NCBI RefSeq assembly: GCF_022458985.1
Contig: NC_061782.1
Location: forward strand, 12,231,672-12,295,671
DNA: 64,000 nucleotides
Source of the DNA: Mugil cephalus
Lineage: Eukaryota; Chordata; Actinopteri; Mugiliformes; Mugilidae
Reading direction: 5' to 3'
Shown one piece after another: positions 46,730-59,351 of this stretch; within the stretch, counting starts at the first letter, position 1; each line of letters starts with the position of its first letter. Made by a program: the position numbers and the translations under genes. The notes beneath the pieces are model-generated. The model was not told where the DNA came from. It saw only the letters and a list, made by a program, of their open reading frames with translations, and ran no database searches.

Positions 46730-47273
46730 AACACTGAAAATACATTTTGGATGTTTGAACCACATATTTACATAAACCTTTTGCTATTTAAAAAAAAAAA
46801 AAAACAAACAAAAAAAAAAACAATCCAATACACTACAAGCAATACAGGCTTTTAATTGTAGAAGGAGCAGTGTTAGAAGAGTTCAGATAATTGTTATCAA
46901 AGACGTATTAATGTTTAAACATAAGTGATGATGATGATAATCTAAAAACTGTACGGGTTAATGTTATATGTGCAAAGTGTTTGTAGGAGAAATGTACACA
47001 CACAAAAAACCCACTCCTATGACCTCTAGAGGGAGTCATATCCCATTAAATAGCATTTACCGACTTGTGTTTATCTCAAACAGGCTCCAAGACAAAACAT
47101 CAAATCAAGTGAATTTGCCAACTTCATTGTCCATTTAATAGTGAAGACAATTCACAGAAAAAAACATGACAATTACCCTATTGCCAGTATATTTAGACAA
47201 CAACACAGAATAATCTTAAGTGAACATAGTTAATGAGAAACAGAGTACATTTAACGACATAGTATATGAGCCT

Positions 47274-50200
47274 TTATCTGCGTCCCAGCTGTTTTTTAAA
47301 TGCCTTTAAGGACTTTGCCATCATTGGAGCAACTCCTGTGAGGACAACAAAAAAGTAAATAAATAAAACATTTATCATAATCTTAATCTGGTTAAAATAA
47401 ATAATTAGGACATAAGTTACAGCCCTGCTCACTGAAAACCATATGAAAAAAATAAATAAATAAATAACCAGCTTATCTGAGAAAACCACCTTGGAAAGCT
47501 TGGGCAGAGTAACGCTTCCACCATAAATTAAATTTACACTCCTGTCAGCTCACTTGTTTTTTTGCGAGGATCTTGAGAGTTTGAGCTTCCTGCTGAACTG
47601 GTGCTGCTGGACTTACTGGGCTCGTTACAACTCGGCCGAGATCGGTTATCCTGAATCTTGGCACTGGAAACAGGAAATGATCAACAGAGCAGAGTATAAC
47701 ATGATCAATGGAGTATTTAAAAAACAATGCACATAAACAAAATAGGCGTCCAGCGCTGCATAACATCCCGTGTCGCAGCGGTTGACAACAAAAGACCTAA
47801 GGCTGTCTCCAACCAAAATAAAATCCAGTTTACCCAGCACATTGCTCCAATTCCTGTGTTTAGCTAGGCTCACCCAAACAGAATTTCACCCACTGTTATC
47901 ACACGAGTCTCCGACAGGTTACGACCCCGCTAAGCCGGTGCCGTTTAGTGAGATCACTTTGTAGATGAGTAGGTTTATGTGGAAGAGGACCACCGCAAGG
48001 GAAGGTGTCCATTTTGTGACAAACAAATGCACATCAGTGCCTCAAAATTGATCTTTATGAATGTAATCAGAAAATATATATATATATAAATATATAAATG
48101 ACACAAATATATAAGCAGGAAGATGAAATAAATGAATCATGGCCGAGCAAAAGAAACACACCTGCACCTGAGCTGAGGAGGCTGCTGAGCAGCAGTTCCA
48201 TGAATTTCCTGCTGAATTCGCACGTCTCTCGGTGGCTTGGCAACAGAGTGAATAAATGCCATCTTCACCTGCCGACCTGAAATATATATATATATATATA
48301 TAAAGGTGTGTACAGAAGGACTAAACTATATTTTTTTTACAATATACAGTGCCTCCAAAGAACCAATAATCTAGCCTCTTAATGTTTTGTTTCCAAGTTT
48401 TATTAGAACTTGACAATGAGCAACAAGAAAACCAGGATAGTAGTTTCAGGCGGTTGAAGCAGGATTGACTCATATATTGTTATTGCTGTGTTTCATTTAT
48501 TTTTCCACTATTGTCATCAAGTTATTTAAAAGAATGGTTTCAGATCTGGAGAGAATATAAGCGTATTTCCTGACTTGCTACCAACTTCATTCTTCTAAAA
48601 TCTCATTTAACCTGCTGTAGCTCCCACTGTTGTCTGAGAGAAATTCAGTTTACATGTAGCAGAGTTGACAATAAAGCCGACTTTGACTTTAGCTTTACTC
48701 TTGGCGACAAAATAAATGTTTATTTCTCCAAAATGTAAACGCAGTAGTGGCACAGCTGTGTTCAACATGCCCACCTTTGGGTTTGTTTGAATGTGCAGAT
48801 ACAATGGTTTGTGTCAGTCTTTGGAGTTTCCTCTCCCTCTCCTCAGACAGCCTGATGTACATCTCTTTCCACGATTCATACTCTTGAAGTTTGAAATCTT
48901 TGAAGTCCCTCTGACAGTGTTTTCCCCACAGGTGGTCTGTCGCTCCAATGTAGATCTGTGGAAACACACCGAGTGCTCAAAGTCCTTCACACTTTTACAA
49001 CATCTCTTTAGACAGTTTAATTAAAACCACAAAACAGGAATTCAAAGAAAACGTGGACATTTCTAATCATGTTCTGTGGTGTCTGGAAACAGGATATTGT
49101 TAGTGGGGGCATTTGGGTCCTCTGGGTTGGGGGAGGGGCCTCTGTGGATCACTCCATAGATAAGAAGCCAGGTTAAGGCCTGTTTTTCATGTTTTTCAAG
49201 TTGTTCCTACCTATGTGGATCCACATCAGTTTGTGTGTGTGTGCCTGTGTCAGACTGCATCATGCCACCATAAATTAGTGTCATTGCTATGGGGTGGGGG
49301 TGCATGGTCTGGTCTAGGTGGGTGGTACATGTTTCCCAGCAGAACATTGAATTGTGACAATATGGTCAATGTGATTTCCTTCTCTTGTCAGTGGTTTTAA
49401 TGTTGTGGCTGATCGGCGTACAAGCTGGAGGTCAGACCAAGTGCTAGGCAGGTGTACCTAATAAAGTGGCCACAGAGTGTGTGTGTGCCCACATATTCAT
49501 ACATCACATTCTTACTGGGTTGCATTCTTCGATGCGTAGCAGCTGCTCTGGCGTACACCTCTCCAGCACCGGCTCCAGGATTTCAAACGGGACTCCTCCG
49601 GTTTCATGAAGCACTGAGAAGAGATCTCTGCACCTGAATATGAGCCCAACAAACTAACAGACCTCAGAGCCTTAAATAATCCTGCCCTGGACTACTTTAC
49701 TCACAATTTATGTTGTTCTGGAGAGCGCGAATGCACTGTTGGTACAAGCTCATCATAGCTGGGAGGGATGCGGTCTTGGCTCCGGAGTACACTTGCATCT
49801 TCTTCTTCAGTCTTTGGCCGGTGAAGACTGTTGTCTCCTCGGACACGTCACAGGAATCCAACTCCCTCTCAGCTTTAAAACCAAAACAAGTGTCAAGAAT
49901 ATGACATATGAAAATACAATTTTCATGCATTTTACTATACAGGCAGTACCTTTACTCTCAAAGTACACAGCACTAGAGGGTTTTTCACATTGAAGCAGAA
50001 CAGCAGGTAAGGGAACGTTGATCAGGTCCATTATAGGCCCCTGAAACATCTAAAATACAAATGATTATTGTAAATATTAATTGATACTCTGCTGTACTCT
50101 AAAATCAAAGATTTCTAGGATCAATCATACCTGCGTTGGAAAGTCAACAGGCGACTTTGCAGGTTTTATACCAGATTCCTTTGTCTGTTGCTCTTTTACC

Positions 50201-52426
50201 AACGTCTTGATTTTTTTAGATTTCCTTGTTCCTGATCGTTCTTTTCTCTTGGAAACATCCACATCATAGTTCAAGAAAGATTCAAAAGACATGGATGGTT
50301 CCTTTTGGTCTTTGTCATCATCCTTGTGCTTTATTTTAGCCTTTTTGTGTTTTGAACGTCCCTTATTTTCAGAACCCGATTTGCGTTTTGAAGCGTCATA
50401 CTTCTCCGTTTTTGTCTTTTTTCTCTTGTGAGTCTCAGAGCTCCTGGATATTCTTGCAGATCCTGTTTGATCATCGTGATCTTTGTCCAGTTTTAACATT
50501 GTTGTGCATTTGTCACTGGACTCAGATGGTGATGACTCTTTTGAGGCTTTTGTATTAGATTCATTTTCTGACCCACATTTTCCAGTCTCAAGGGTTTTCT
50601 CCCTGGAATCAGATCTGGATTTCTGATCACGAGTGCCCTCATAGTTGTTGCTTCCAATCAAAGCAGCACTGTCTCCTGGTTTTCTATCACTCTGACATTG
50701 TTTCTTCTTCTTCTTCAACAGGACAGAGTCGTCCATTTTGTCCTCCTGCATTTCAGTTTTCTTTGTCAAAAAGTCACTCTGCAAGATATTCTGGTTTGGA
50801 CTCGGTTCGTGTTTTTTTTCCTGCTCCAGTTTTCTTTCCTGCTCCTCGCACTGTTCTTTCTCTGAATCAGCTTTCCTCTTCCCTGTTTTGAATGGCGCCT
50901 CATCTAAAGAATCCTGATTGTTACACTGAGATGTTATGAAGTTATCGTTTACGTCTACCGAACTTTCATTATCTGTACAGCTTCGATCATCCAGTCCACC
51001 CTTAACAGGAACACTCTCTGCCAAAGCCCCATCTTCACCGCAGCTGCATCGAGGGACAACTCAAGATTAAGATGTAAACCCATAAAACGTATACACAGTC
51101 AGTCATAGTAAACAGTAAAACAATAAAAACTTCACCTTGCAGATTCTTTATGGAGCAACGTCTTCCAACCTTTAACAAGCGACTTGGCAAATTCTCCAGC
51201 CAGCTCATGTCTGCGCAAGGAATTCACCGTTTTGCCAATTCCAGTTTCCTAATTTATATTTAGACATCGGTTAGTGCAGTCAAAGAAAATATAATAAAAA
51301 TCATATATCATAATAACAAAAAATAATAATCTGTCATTTGCAACGCACAGACTCACAGCAAGAATGTCTAATGTGATATCCAGATCCTTGAGTTTCTGCA
51401 ATATTTTTAGAACCTGGAAACACACAAGTCATAGTGTTAATATGCTATTAAAATTAGACTTTTGTGTCATTTATTTTTGGGGACAGAAAACAACTGGCAT
51501 GTGAACTCCTTTGAAGAAAAACTCGACATGCCATATATGGTAGTGCTGGTTTTGGATCACCACAGTTGCTGATTGTGCATTCAGAGCAGAAGCTAAGTAT
51601 GGGAACCTCACACACACCCACTTAGGCTGCTCCTTTTACTCCGACCTATAAATGGATAAGGCTGTTGCTGGTTGTTAACCCGTCACGTATCTCCCCTTAC
51701 AACTGAACTGGGAGTTTTGCATTTCAAAATCGTCAACTTAAAACCGATCCAAAAAGGCACGGACTCGGATGAATATGTAAATATCACCACGCAGAGTGGA
51801 GTTTAAAGTGGCCTGCAGAGCGTCCCCCAACACCACCACCACCACTGGTGATGGACAGCTGACACAAGTTGAACAACTGGAGGAGTAGCCAATTTTAGCA
51901 GCGGTGCACCTCCCATTTAAACGGCCTGACCCCCCCGCGGCAAGGTACGTGGAAGCAAAAAACTGAGACAGCACCCAGTCAGCTTCTGTTCTCACATCAT
52001 CGGTGATACACGGGAGGAAAGAGTCACGTTTGGGGTCATTAAGGCGTCCGGTGTGATATTTAAGCGGTTCTTGGTCAATATTCACACTAAATGCTAAATG
52101 GTTTAGTAAATGAATGGATCAAGGTTAACAGACTGTGATTTATTGGTAAGAAAACAAAACTTCTAGGAATAAGTTTGACGGAACAAAATTCTTAAATGGT
52201 GGAGCCAAAGGGGGGGGGGGGGGGGCGACGACGTTAAGTGTTTAAGAGATATCATTAAACGAGAATTGTGCAAACTCCTCCCTTCCGCTTCGGTTTATTT
52301 ATTGTGTGAAAGTGTATTAATTAATTAATTAATTCGCATAGTATCTACCGTAGCAGGCGCTGTCGTGTCTGAGAGCTGAAGTTTGAACCGTAGTACTTTC
52401 TTCACCACATCTGACCTGCGGGCCAT
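47274..52426 (-). CDS. eloa: Elongin A (transcription elongation factor B polypeptide 3)
   Basis: Eleven coding exons join in phase: 52349-52426, 51357-51413, 51136-51248, 50131-51043, 49950-50049, 49705-49872, 49516-49613, 48775-48955, 48162-48276, 47554-47663 and 47274-47335. They give 664 aa, shorter than human ELOA at about 770. Residues 1 to about 85 form a TFIIS N-terminal-like domain ([20 protein letters not shown]). One large exon gives a Lys/Glu/Ser-rich linker with [11 protein letters not shown] near its end. The Elongin BC-box [10 protein letters not shown] is at about 462-471 (LxxxCxxxL), followed by an F-box-like segment ([18 protein letters not shown]). The C-terminus is [18 protein letters not shown]. 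Elongin A stimulates RNA polymerase II elongation and, with Elongin B/C and Cullin 5, ubiquitylates stalled polymerase. Start ATG 52426. Fish may carry more than one elongin A, so this could be the paralogue annotated eloal rather than eloa itself. Confidence 0.94.
49070..49490 (+). mobile_element. Tc1-like MITE, copy B, in elongin A intron 7
   Basis: It shares CTGTGGTGTCTGG, TTGCTATGGGGTGGGGGTGC, TTCCCAGCAGAACATTG and TAATGTTGTGGCTGATCGG with the copies at 27 and 45 kb. It ends with CCTAATAAAGTGGCC, the outer arm seen reversed in copy A. The left end is truncated. Non-coding. Confidence 0.72.
52210..52226. repeat. poly(G) tract in elongin A intron 1
   Basis: An uninterrupted run of more than a dozen G on the plus strand. 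Its length may be unreliable in the assembly. Confidence 0.85.
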
Positions 52427-53000
52427 CACGGCGCTTCACGTGCAACCGCCTACGCACACAACACACCTGGCCGCGCGCCCATTGATGACACCGTTATAAT
52501 GGGCGGAAGCGATCATGAGAGAAATGAAACCATACTCAGTAATTATAAAAAATTGCCTCGACTAATCATTTAATCCTTCAAATCAGAGACAACAATCAAA
52601 TCTGCGAAATTTCTAACAATTATGTTGTTTTTTTTTCCAAATGGACACCTCTAAATGAAGTCTCTCTTCTATATCACAGTTTCCATTGACCAAAACATAA
52701 TATATATATAAAACTCAATGCATAATTTAAGGAGATGCAGACTGTGGGAAATGTGATTTCTTTCCTTCGCCTTTTATTTAAGTCCCATTAGAATTCTGTC
52801 TGATGATGAAGGATTCATTAAAATTGCTCTTAAGTCTTGCAAGTGCAGCAAGTACTCTTCAATTGCACCACCCCATTTTACATTTACAGGATCTCTTCAC
52901 AGAATCAAACTCAAAGCAATGTTTGTTTTCATTTGAGGAGTTTCTCCAAAAGTAAGGAAAAGTTCGTCATATGACGTCAAACTGACGATTCAGTATGTTG
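52427..53000. promoter_or_regulatory. divergent promoter interval of elongin A and klhl31
   Basis: About 0.6 kb separates the elongin A ATG (minus) from the klhl31 leader exon (plus). A perfect CRE palindrome TGACGTCA lies at 52972-52979 near the klhl31 side. The region next to elongin A is GC-rich (CGCGCGCC near 52471), and the middle is AT-rich. Confidence 0.5.
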
Positions 53001-53225
53001 ACATTGACTGATTGGAGGCTCTTGAGGGACACTATATGTCGGGGGATGTATAGTCCCTGCCCTCCCTGCCACATGCATTGCACAATAGTTGATTGGCACT
53101 CGCTCCCCTAGAGGAGGAGTTAACTGCATGTCTCTTTCAGCAGGGGTGACGGCCGGTCTCTCTCTCCTGCTCCAGTAACTGGAGGCACAAGTTCCTTCTT
53201 CACCAGCCTCTTCTTCAGTACTCAG
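53001..53225 (+). other. klhl31: klhl31 5' non-coding exon (approximate start)
   Basis: A strong donor CTCAG/GTAAGT at 53225/53226 and an acceptor TGTTTTCAG ending at 54032 define an intron of about 807 bp in front of the klhl31 coding exon. The leader exon 5' end is not defined by sequence; a weak TATA-like ACTATATG lies at 53031. A 94-codon antisense ORF here is fortuitous. Confidence 0.5.
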
Positions 53226-54062
53226 GTAAGTGGGGATTTGCCTCGATCGACTGTTTGCCATTTAGTAACTAATTGGTAGCTTGAGACAGTTAACCCTCCT
53301 GCATTTGTCATTTTAGAATAGAAAATGTGCATGTCGCTTCAGATTTTAAACAAACTACATATTGCTGCTGATGAATTAAGATTAAACACATAGTAAGCCT
53401 CATGTCTGCCGAGGTTGTGTTTAAATAAGATGAGGAGTCGTTTTTTCCCCCATTTTTTATTAAGCCTTTTATCTTACAGGTGGCATTGATTTATTTAAGA
53501 CAAACTGAAACAATTTATTACAGGGAATAGACTAAACCAAGAAAGTTTGCCCTAAACTGAATTTAAATATGCAGAGGACATGAGGACTGTGGCTCATGTC
53601 TCAAAGTCTATAAAAGGAACGTCATGGGTGAGCCAGCCAGTGTTGCTATTCCTGGACATGCTGCTGATAAATTGTGACAGATGCAGGAGCATGTTGATGT
53701 ACTCGCATGCTTCGGCATCACCTGGTAGCACAAATGTCTTTTAGCTCGTCAGTGCCTTGTTTTGTCCAAATGAATAACTTAGAGTAGAGTGAGCAGCTAA
53801 AATGTTCTGAGATTTGACATTATTGATTCATTTGGAGCAAAGAAAACAGGACACTGGCCAGATGAAATCAAATAGTCCAACTGTTTTCCAGCACTGATTC
53901 TTGTCTGTCACAAACTGTTGTGACTTTATCAGGTTGACCGATGGGATCTGTCTTTGATTTCTTGTGCATCATTTTCAAGCTGTTCTGGACGTCTCAGATG
54001 ACTAAATTCTTCATGTGTATGTCTGTTTTCAGAAGGTCTGGGTGTGTACTGCTGCAACAGCC

Positions 54063-56059
54063 ATGGCACCCAAAAAGAACAAGACGGCCAAAAAGAGTAA
54101 AGGAGACATAAATGATATGACCATAATGGTGGAGAACAGCCCCGTCAGCAAGATTAACGGGTTAAACACTCTGTTGGAAGGAGGAAATGGCTTCAGCTGC
54201 ATTTCAACTGAAGTCACTGATTCTGTGTATGCCCCAAACCTCCTGGAGGGTTTGAGCACCATGAGAAACGACAGCTTCCTCTGCGATCTGACAGTCTCCA
54301 CCAAATCAAAGTCATTTGATGTCCACAAGGTTGTCATGGCCTCCTGCAGTGAGTACATTAGAAAAATCTTGAAGAAGGACTCAACCCTCCAGAAGATCGA
54401 GCTGAATGAGCTGTCACCAGTCGGCCTCGCCACTGCAATTACGTACGCATATTCAGGAAAGCTCACCCTGTCGCTCTACAGCATCGGTAGCACCATCGCC
54501 GCGGCCATGTTGCTGCAGATCGGCACTTTGGTGAAGATGTGCAGTGATTTCCTCATGCAGGAGCTCAGCGTGGAGAATTGCATGTATGTGGCCAACATCG
54601 CCGACACCTACGACCTCAAAGATACCAAGGAAGCCGCTCAGAAGTTCATGCGGGAGAACTTCATTGAGTTTTCTGAGATGGAGCAGTTCCTGAAGCTCAC
54701 TTATGAGCAGATCTCCGAATTCCTCACCGATGACTCCCTGCAGCTCCCCTCCGAGGTCACAGCCTTCCAGATCGCCATGAAATGGTTGGACTATGACGAG
54801 AAGAGACTAAAGTACGCAGCAGATCTTCTAACTCACATCCGCTTCGGCACTATCTCCGCCCAAGACCTGGTGAACCACGTCCAGAGCACGCCTAGAATGA
54901 TGCAAGACCCCGAGTGCCATCGTCTCCTTGTGGATGCTATGAACTACCATCTGCTGCCATATCAACAGAACATCCTCCAGTCACGCAGAACAAAGGTACG
55001 CGGTGGCCTCAAGGTGATTCTCACAGTTGGCGGACGCCCCGCCCTGACAGAGAAATCTCTCAGCAAAGATGTTCTCTACAGAGATGTGGACAACGTGTGG
55101 AATAAGCTGACAGAGATGCCAGCAAAAAGCTTCAATCAGTGTGTGGCTGTCCTGGATGGCTTCCTGTATGTGGCAGGTGGTGAGGACCAGAATGATGCGA
55201 GAAACCAGGCTAAACATGCTGTTAGCAACTTCTGCAGGTACAAACTGGTTCATCTTAACTCACAATTTGTCACGTTAGTTGGTGTTAAACTGAAAAATAA
55301 CTGTGAATCCCTCTGATATTCTTTAGGTACGACCCCCGCTTCAACACTTGGATTCACTTGAGCAACATGATCCAGAGGCGCACCCACTTTAGCCTCAACA
55401 TCTTCAACGGCCTCTTGTTTGCTGTCGGAGGCCGAAACGCTGATGGCGTTCAGGCCTCTGTGGAGTGCTACGTGCCCTCCTCCAACCAGTGGCAGATGAA
55501 GGCCCCCATGGAGGTGCCCCGCTGCTGCCATGGCAGCTCCGTCATCGACGGCAAGATCCTTGTATCAGGAGGTTACATCAATAACGCCTACTCCAGGGCT
55601 GTTTGCAGCTATGACCCCTCCACCGACACCTGGCAGGATAAGAGCAGTCTGAGCACACCTCGAGGCTGGCACTGCGCCGCCACCGTGGGAGACCGGGCCT
55701 ACGTCATTGGCGGCAGCCAGCTGGGAGGTCGCGGGGAGAGGGTGGATGTCCTCGCTGTCGAATCTTACAACCCCCACAACGGGCAGTGGAGCTACTGCAC
55801 GCCCCTCCACACGGGGGTGAGCACAGCCGGTATTTCCATTTTGAACAACAAGGTCTATCTCCTCGGGGGCTGGAACGAGGGCGAGAAGAAGTACAAGAAA
55901 TGCATTCAGGTTTACAACCCTGACCTCAATGAATGGACTGAGGATGATGAGCTGCCAGAAGCTACGGTCGGCATTTCGTGTTGTGTCGTCACCATACCCA
56001 CAAGGAAAACACGAGAATCCAGAGCCAGTTCAGTTTCATCAGCACCAGTCAGTATATAA
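54063..56059 (+). CDS. klhl31: Kelch-like protein 31
   Basis: Two coding exons, 54063-55237 and 55327-56059, joined across an 89-bp intron (AG/G, phase 2), give 635 aa; human KLHL31 is 634. The start is the ATG opening [18 protein letters not shown]; an upstream in-frame ATG at 54015 is in the intron and is rejected. Order: Lys-rich N-terminus, BTB/POZ domain (about 70-170, FLCDLTV ... [14 protein letters not shown]), BACK domain (about 175-280), then Kelch repeats with paired glycines (VAGGED, AVGGRN, VSGGYI, VIGGSQ, LLGGWNE). The C-terminus [14 protein letters not shown] is typical of KLHL31. BTB-BACK-Kelch proteins act as Cullin-3 substrate adaptors; KLHL31 is needed in skeletal muscle and heart. 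Possible poly(A) signals are AATAAA at 56422-56427 and 56775-56780 and ATTAAA at 56916-56921. Confidence 0.98.
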
Positions 56060-59000
56060 GGGTTTAGATAACTACAGCAATGCAGTTTACATGTCTACAG
56101 GTCTCCAGCTTGTCTGTTGCATTATCTTGGTTCCAAACTCTTCGTACTCAGTGCTCATCAACTTGCTTATTAACAAATTATGATGATATTAAGTTTGGGA
56201 ACACAATCTTCTAAAATATTTTTCATTAATTTGAAACTAATTAAAATCAAAGACAATTCAAAAGCCATGAAACAGTCTTTTTTGACTTAATAATTAACAT
56301 ATATGGCGTCATTTGGGCCAAACTAAACATGGCAAATAACCGATGTTATCATTTTTTTAGGCAAAATTCCTTCTGGGGCCAATTCAGCTAGGACAATTTC
56401 CTTAACAACTGTTCTATAGGAAATAAAATGTTATTTAAAACTCTAATGAAAGGTGCAAAAAAAAAAAAAAAGCTAAATGAATGTTTTTAGCAATACTGGG
56501 TTTTGTGACAGTACTGTTTGTGGTGACGAAAGCTACTGTGATACTCAAATACTTGAATGGAATAAGAAGCTGGGCTAAGTGTTGGCGTCGCCTGCCGGGA
56601 GTAGGTGCCTCTGATTAGTGTTCAAACGCACCACGCCGTACACACTACAGTCTCTTTATGTGCGAGACATGTGTAGTCTTGCACTTTATGTTGTGTGCGA
56701 CTGCCATAAACACTATCAGTGAGAAGAAATCTGTGTTGGGGTCAAGGAGGTCGAAAGGGTTTGGATGTGACAGTAATAAACCATTTTGTAAAAAAATAAA
56801 TAAAAATATAACTTGGGAATGGCATTCAGAGCCTGGGCTCTCCTGGAAGTCAGTACTGATGAATTCCTTGACTGCTCATGTCATTTTTTTTTTTTTTGTT
56901 TTGTTTTGTTTTTAAATTAAAGAGATGATGTATAAGCTACTCTGAGCCGTGGTCATTTATTCAAAATCACACAAAATATTGCTGGTTTATATTTTGCAAT
57001 TGTTCACAGGGCAATTTTCTTTTCTTTTAGGAAGTAATGTCAACATTGGCATCTTAATTAAGTATAATTACTCCTTTGAAAGTGGTTTAAAAAAGATCTC
57101 AAATAACAAGTCAGCGATTTATTATCAGCAGACTTGCTTGGTGTTTGTAGACTCAATATAAATAAGACATTTGGAAGATTACATTCCTGCCGTTCATTTG
57201 ATGTTTTAATGATTTCACTTCATGTATTTAATCCAACATTTGCGTTATCAGAGGGTATAAATGTCTGTTTTTTAACATAGTGTTGTAATATTTAAGGAGA
57301 TCACAGATTGGATTTCGTCATCCCCCTCTTTATCCCTGTTCATTGCACTCTGAAGGTTTACAAACGGGGTCTGTGACATTAGCCAAAAACAATACACACA
57401 AATATGTCACATTATGCACAGTACTTTTTATTTTCTTGTCTAAATCCATTAGTCCCAAAGAGTGTGATTGTGTCACGTAAGGGGATTTTATTTGCCAGCG
57501 CACAACACTTTTTTTTACAAGCCAATTGGCTTGCTTTTCTTTGTTTTGCATCTGCATACTGGACAAAAGTAGGTGAAAGAAAAGACAAACAACGAGCCAC
57601 AATACCCTACTGCAAAGCAAAATAAAGTCAAATATCGGCAAATGTGAATTTAAAAATCCTTTAATGGAGATTTTTGGACATGTGATTGTCCAAACAGGTT
57701 TTAGCAATGATGTGATGCAGTTAATTTAAAGTCTTTATAGGAGGGGTCGTCACATCTCGAGTTTGTTAGTTTTTTGTAAAAATAAATAAAAATAAATTAG
57801 TAGCCTAGTTTTAAAAACATAATTAAATGACCTGAACATACATATTTTCTTAAAGTATGAAATTTGAATCATTTAGGTCACGTTACAGCAGGGAAACATT
57901 TGTTTTATTGTTTGATGACCTAATTAAGCACAGGTGGTAAAAACTCTTCCTGTGCACCAATGATCATTGATCAAGTCTTTAATAATAATAGTAATAATAA
58001 AACATGAACAGAGTGGTGAGGCTGTTTATCTTACCTTGATTATTTCATGATTATTTCACTTCAGTATGACTTGCATTTAGAACTTGCCAGTCTTTACTTG
58101 AACAATCCTCATAAACTTTCACATGAGTCAAAGTCAACCTCAATAAGCTTTCTAACAGACATCAAGATAGTGGAAGTGACTTTGCAGTTTTAGTTATTTG
58201 CTTTTAAATGAGGATAATGAGGTGATAGAGTCAGCGTTAAACCACGTTCTTATGTGGGGCGGATAGGAGTGCCGATCGTTGCCCAACATCCTCCATTTTC
58301 ACCATTCCTACATAAACAATGGAGCTTTCACAAGTGCTGTGTCATCATTACAGTCACATTTCCAACTGGAATCGATGTTGCACACGGTCTAGACTCGGTC
58401 TAAGCACGGTTAACATAAATACTACAGAATTAATGAGTAAATATTAATATAGTGTTGTTGTTGTTGTTGTTTTTAAATAGGAAAGACAAAAATGCATTGT
58501 ACTGTTATGTAAACACTTTCTTGATTCATAGCTTTTGTTTTGTTTTGCTTAGTATCCTGGATCCAGAAGAAACAATGAACTCAACATGATGGTAGATTTG
58601 CTTTCTAACAAAAAGTACCTTTAAGCTTCGGTAAATAGTTCCTAGTTGATTTCTAAATTAAAAGAAAAGTAATTTGTTTGTTTTTAAACAGTTTTTGGCT
58701 CTAGTCCATCAAATTGTGAGGATTTGGTGCTTTTCTTCATTGTCTAAATAGGCAGTGACTAGTAAATTGGTTTTCCTTAACTGTATCTGAGGGAAAAATA
58801 TTACCACTTCATGTTTGTCATGACATTGTCCTGTAGTAGGGTTGGGGAAGGTGTGTTCATGATAAGATGGCAAAAAAAAAAAAAAAAAAATGAAAGTATG
58901 TGGTTTAAACACAGTATTTAATGAAGGCGTACATTATCTTTATTGACCTTCATATGTTTAAGTTTGTTTTGCACTTTACCTTATCTTGTCATTGAAATTC

Positions 59001-59270
59001 AGTTTATATTCTTTATTTTTTTTTTACCAAATGACAGCTTTGTGACACAGTAGTTTGACATTAAAACACCCCTAAAGCTCCAACCCGAGAGTCACCCCAG
59101 TAACTGTCTGGTCTGGGTGGGTGGTTACTTTATTTTTCATCATATGAATGCCTGACGAAAAAGTTTCCCCGTAGAACATTGTATTATCATGTTAATCAGT
59201 GGTGGTTCAGTGGTTGTAATGTTGTGGCTGATAATGTATCATGACCTGGATCTTTTTTCTAGTTAATTTG
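56060..59270. other. klhl31 3' UTR and klhl31 - gclc intergenic region
   Basis: The first part, to about 56.93 kb, is likely klhl31 3' UTR with three poly(A)-signal candidates. The rest is AT-rich DNA with poly(A) tracts (58869-58890) and a Tc1-like relic near 59.1-59.23 kb. No gene seen. Confidence 0.6.
59090..59235 (+). mobile_element. degenerate Tc1-like MITE fragment
   Basis: GTCTGGTCTGGGTGGGTGGT, GTAGAACATTG and TAATGTTGTGGCTGATAATG match the right half of the copies at 45 and 49 kb. The left half is missing. It lies just upstream of the gclc promoter. Confidence 0.6.
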
Positions 59271-59330
59271 CGTTTGATCCCAGCATCGCTCTGATTGACA
59301 GGTCGGTGGGAGGGTCCGAGCGGCGAATAA

Positions 59331-59351
59331 CGCTGAGTCATGGTGACGTCA
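59331..59351 (-). promoter_or_regulatory. antioxidant response element and adjacent CRE of gclc
   Basis: The minus strand reads ATGACTCAGC at 59332-59341, which fits the ARE consensus RTGACnnnGC bound by NRF2/small Maf and includes a TRE/AP-1 core. Three bases away, 59344-59351 is a perfect CRE, TGACGTCA. Both lie about 530-545 bp upstream of the gclc ATG. GCLC is a classic NRF2 target in mammals; use of this site in the fish is inference. Confidence 0.65.

Larger units (their letters stand above)
44611..47273. other. intergenic between lrrc1 and elongin A
   Basis: 2.7 kb with an AAATT run (44997-45027), a Tc1-like MITE (45040-45537), an AAAT microsatellite (46698-46728) and poly(A) tracts near 46.79 kb. 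An ATTAAA on the minus strand at about 47134-47139 may be the elongin A poly(A) signal. No gene seen. Confidence 0.6.

Noticed and set aside
52977..53261. 94-codon minus-strand ORF opposite the klhl31 leader exon
   Set aside because: It is antisense to a non-coding exon, with no similarity and no splice link to elongin A.
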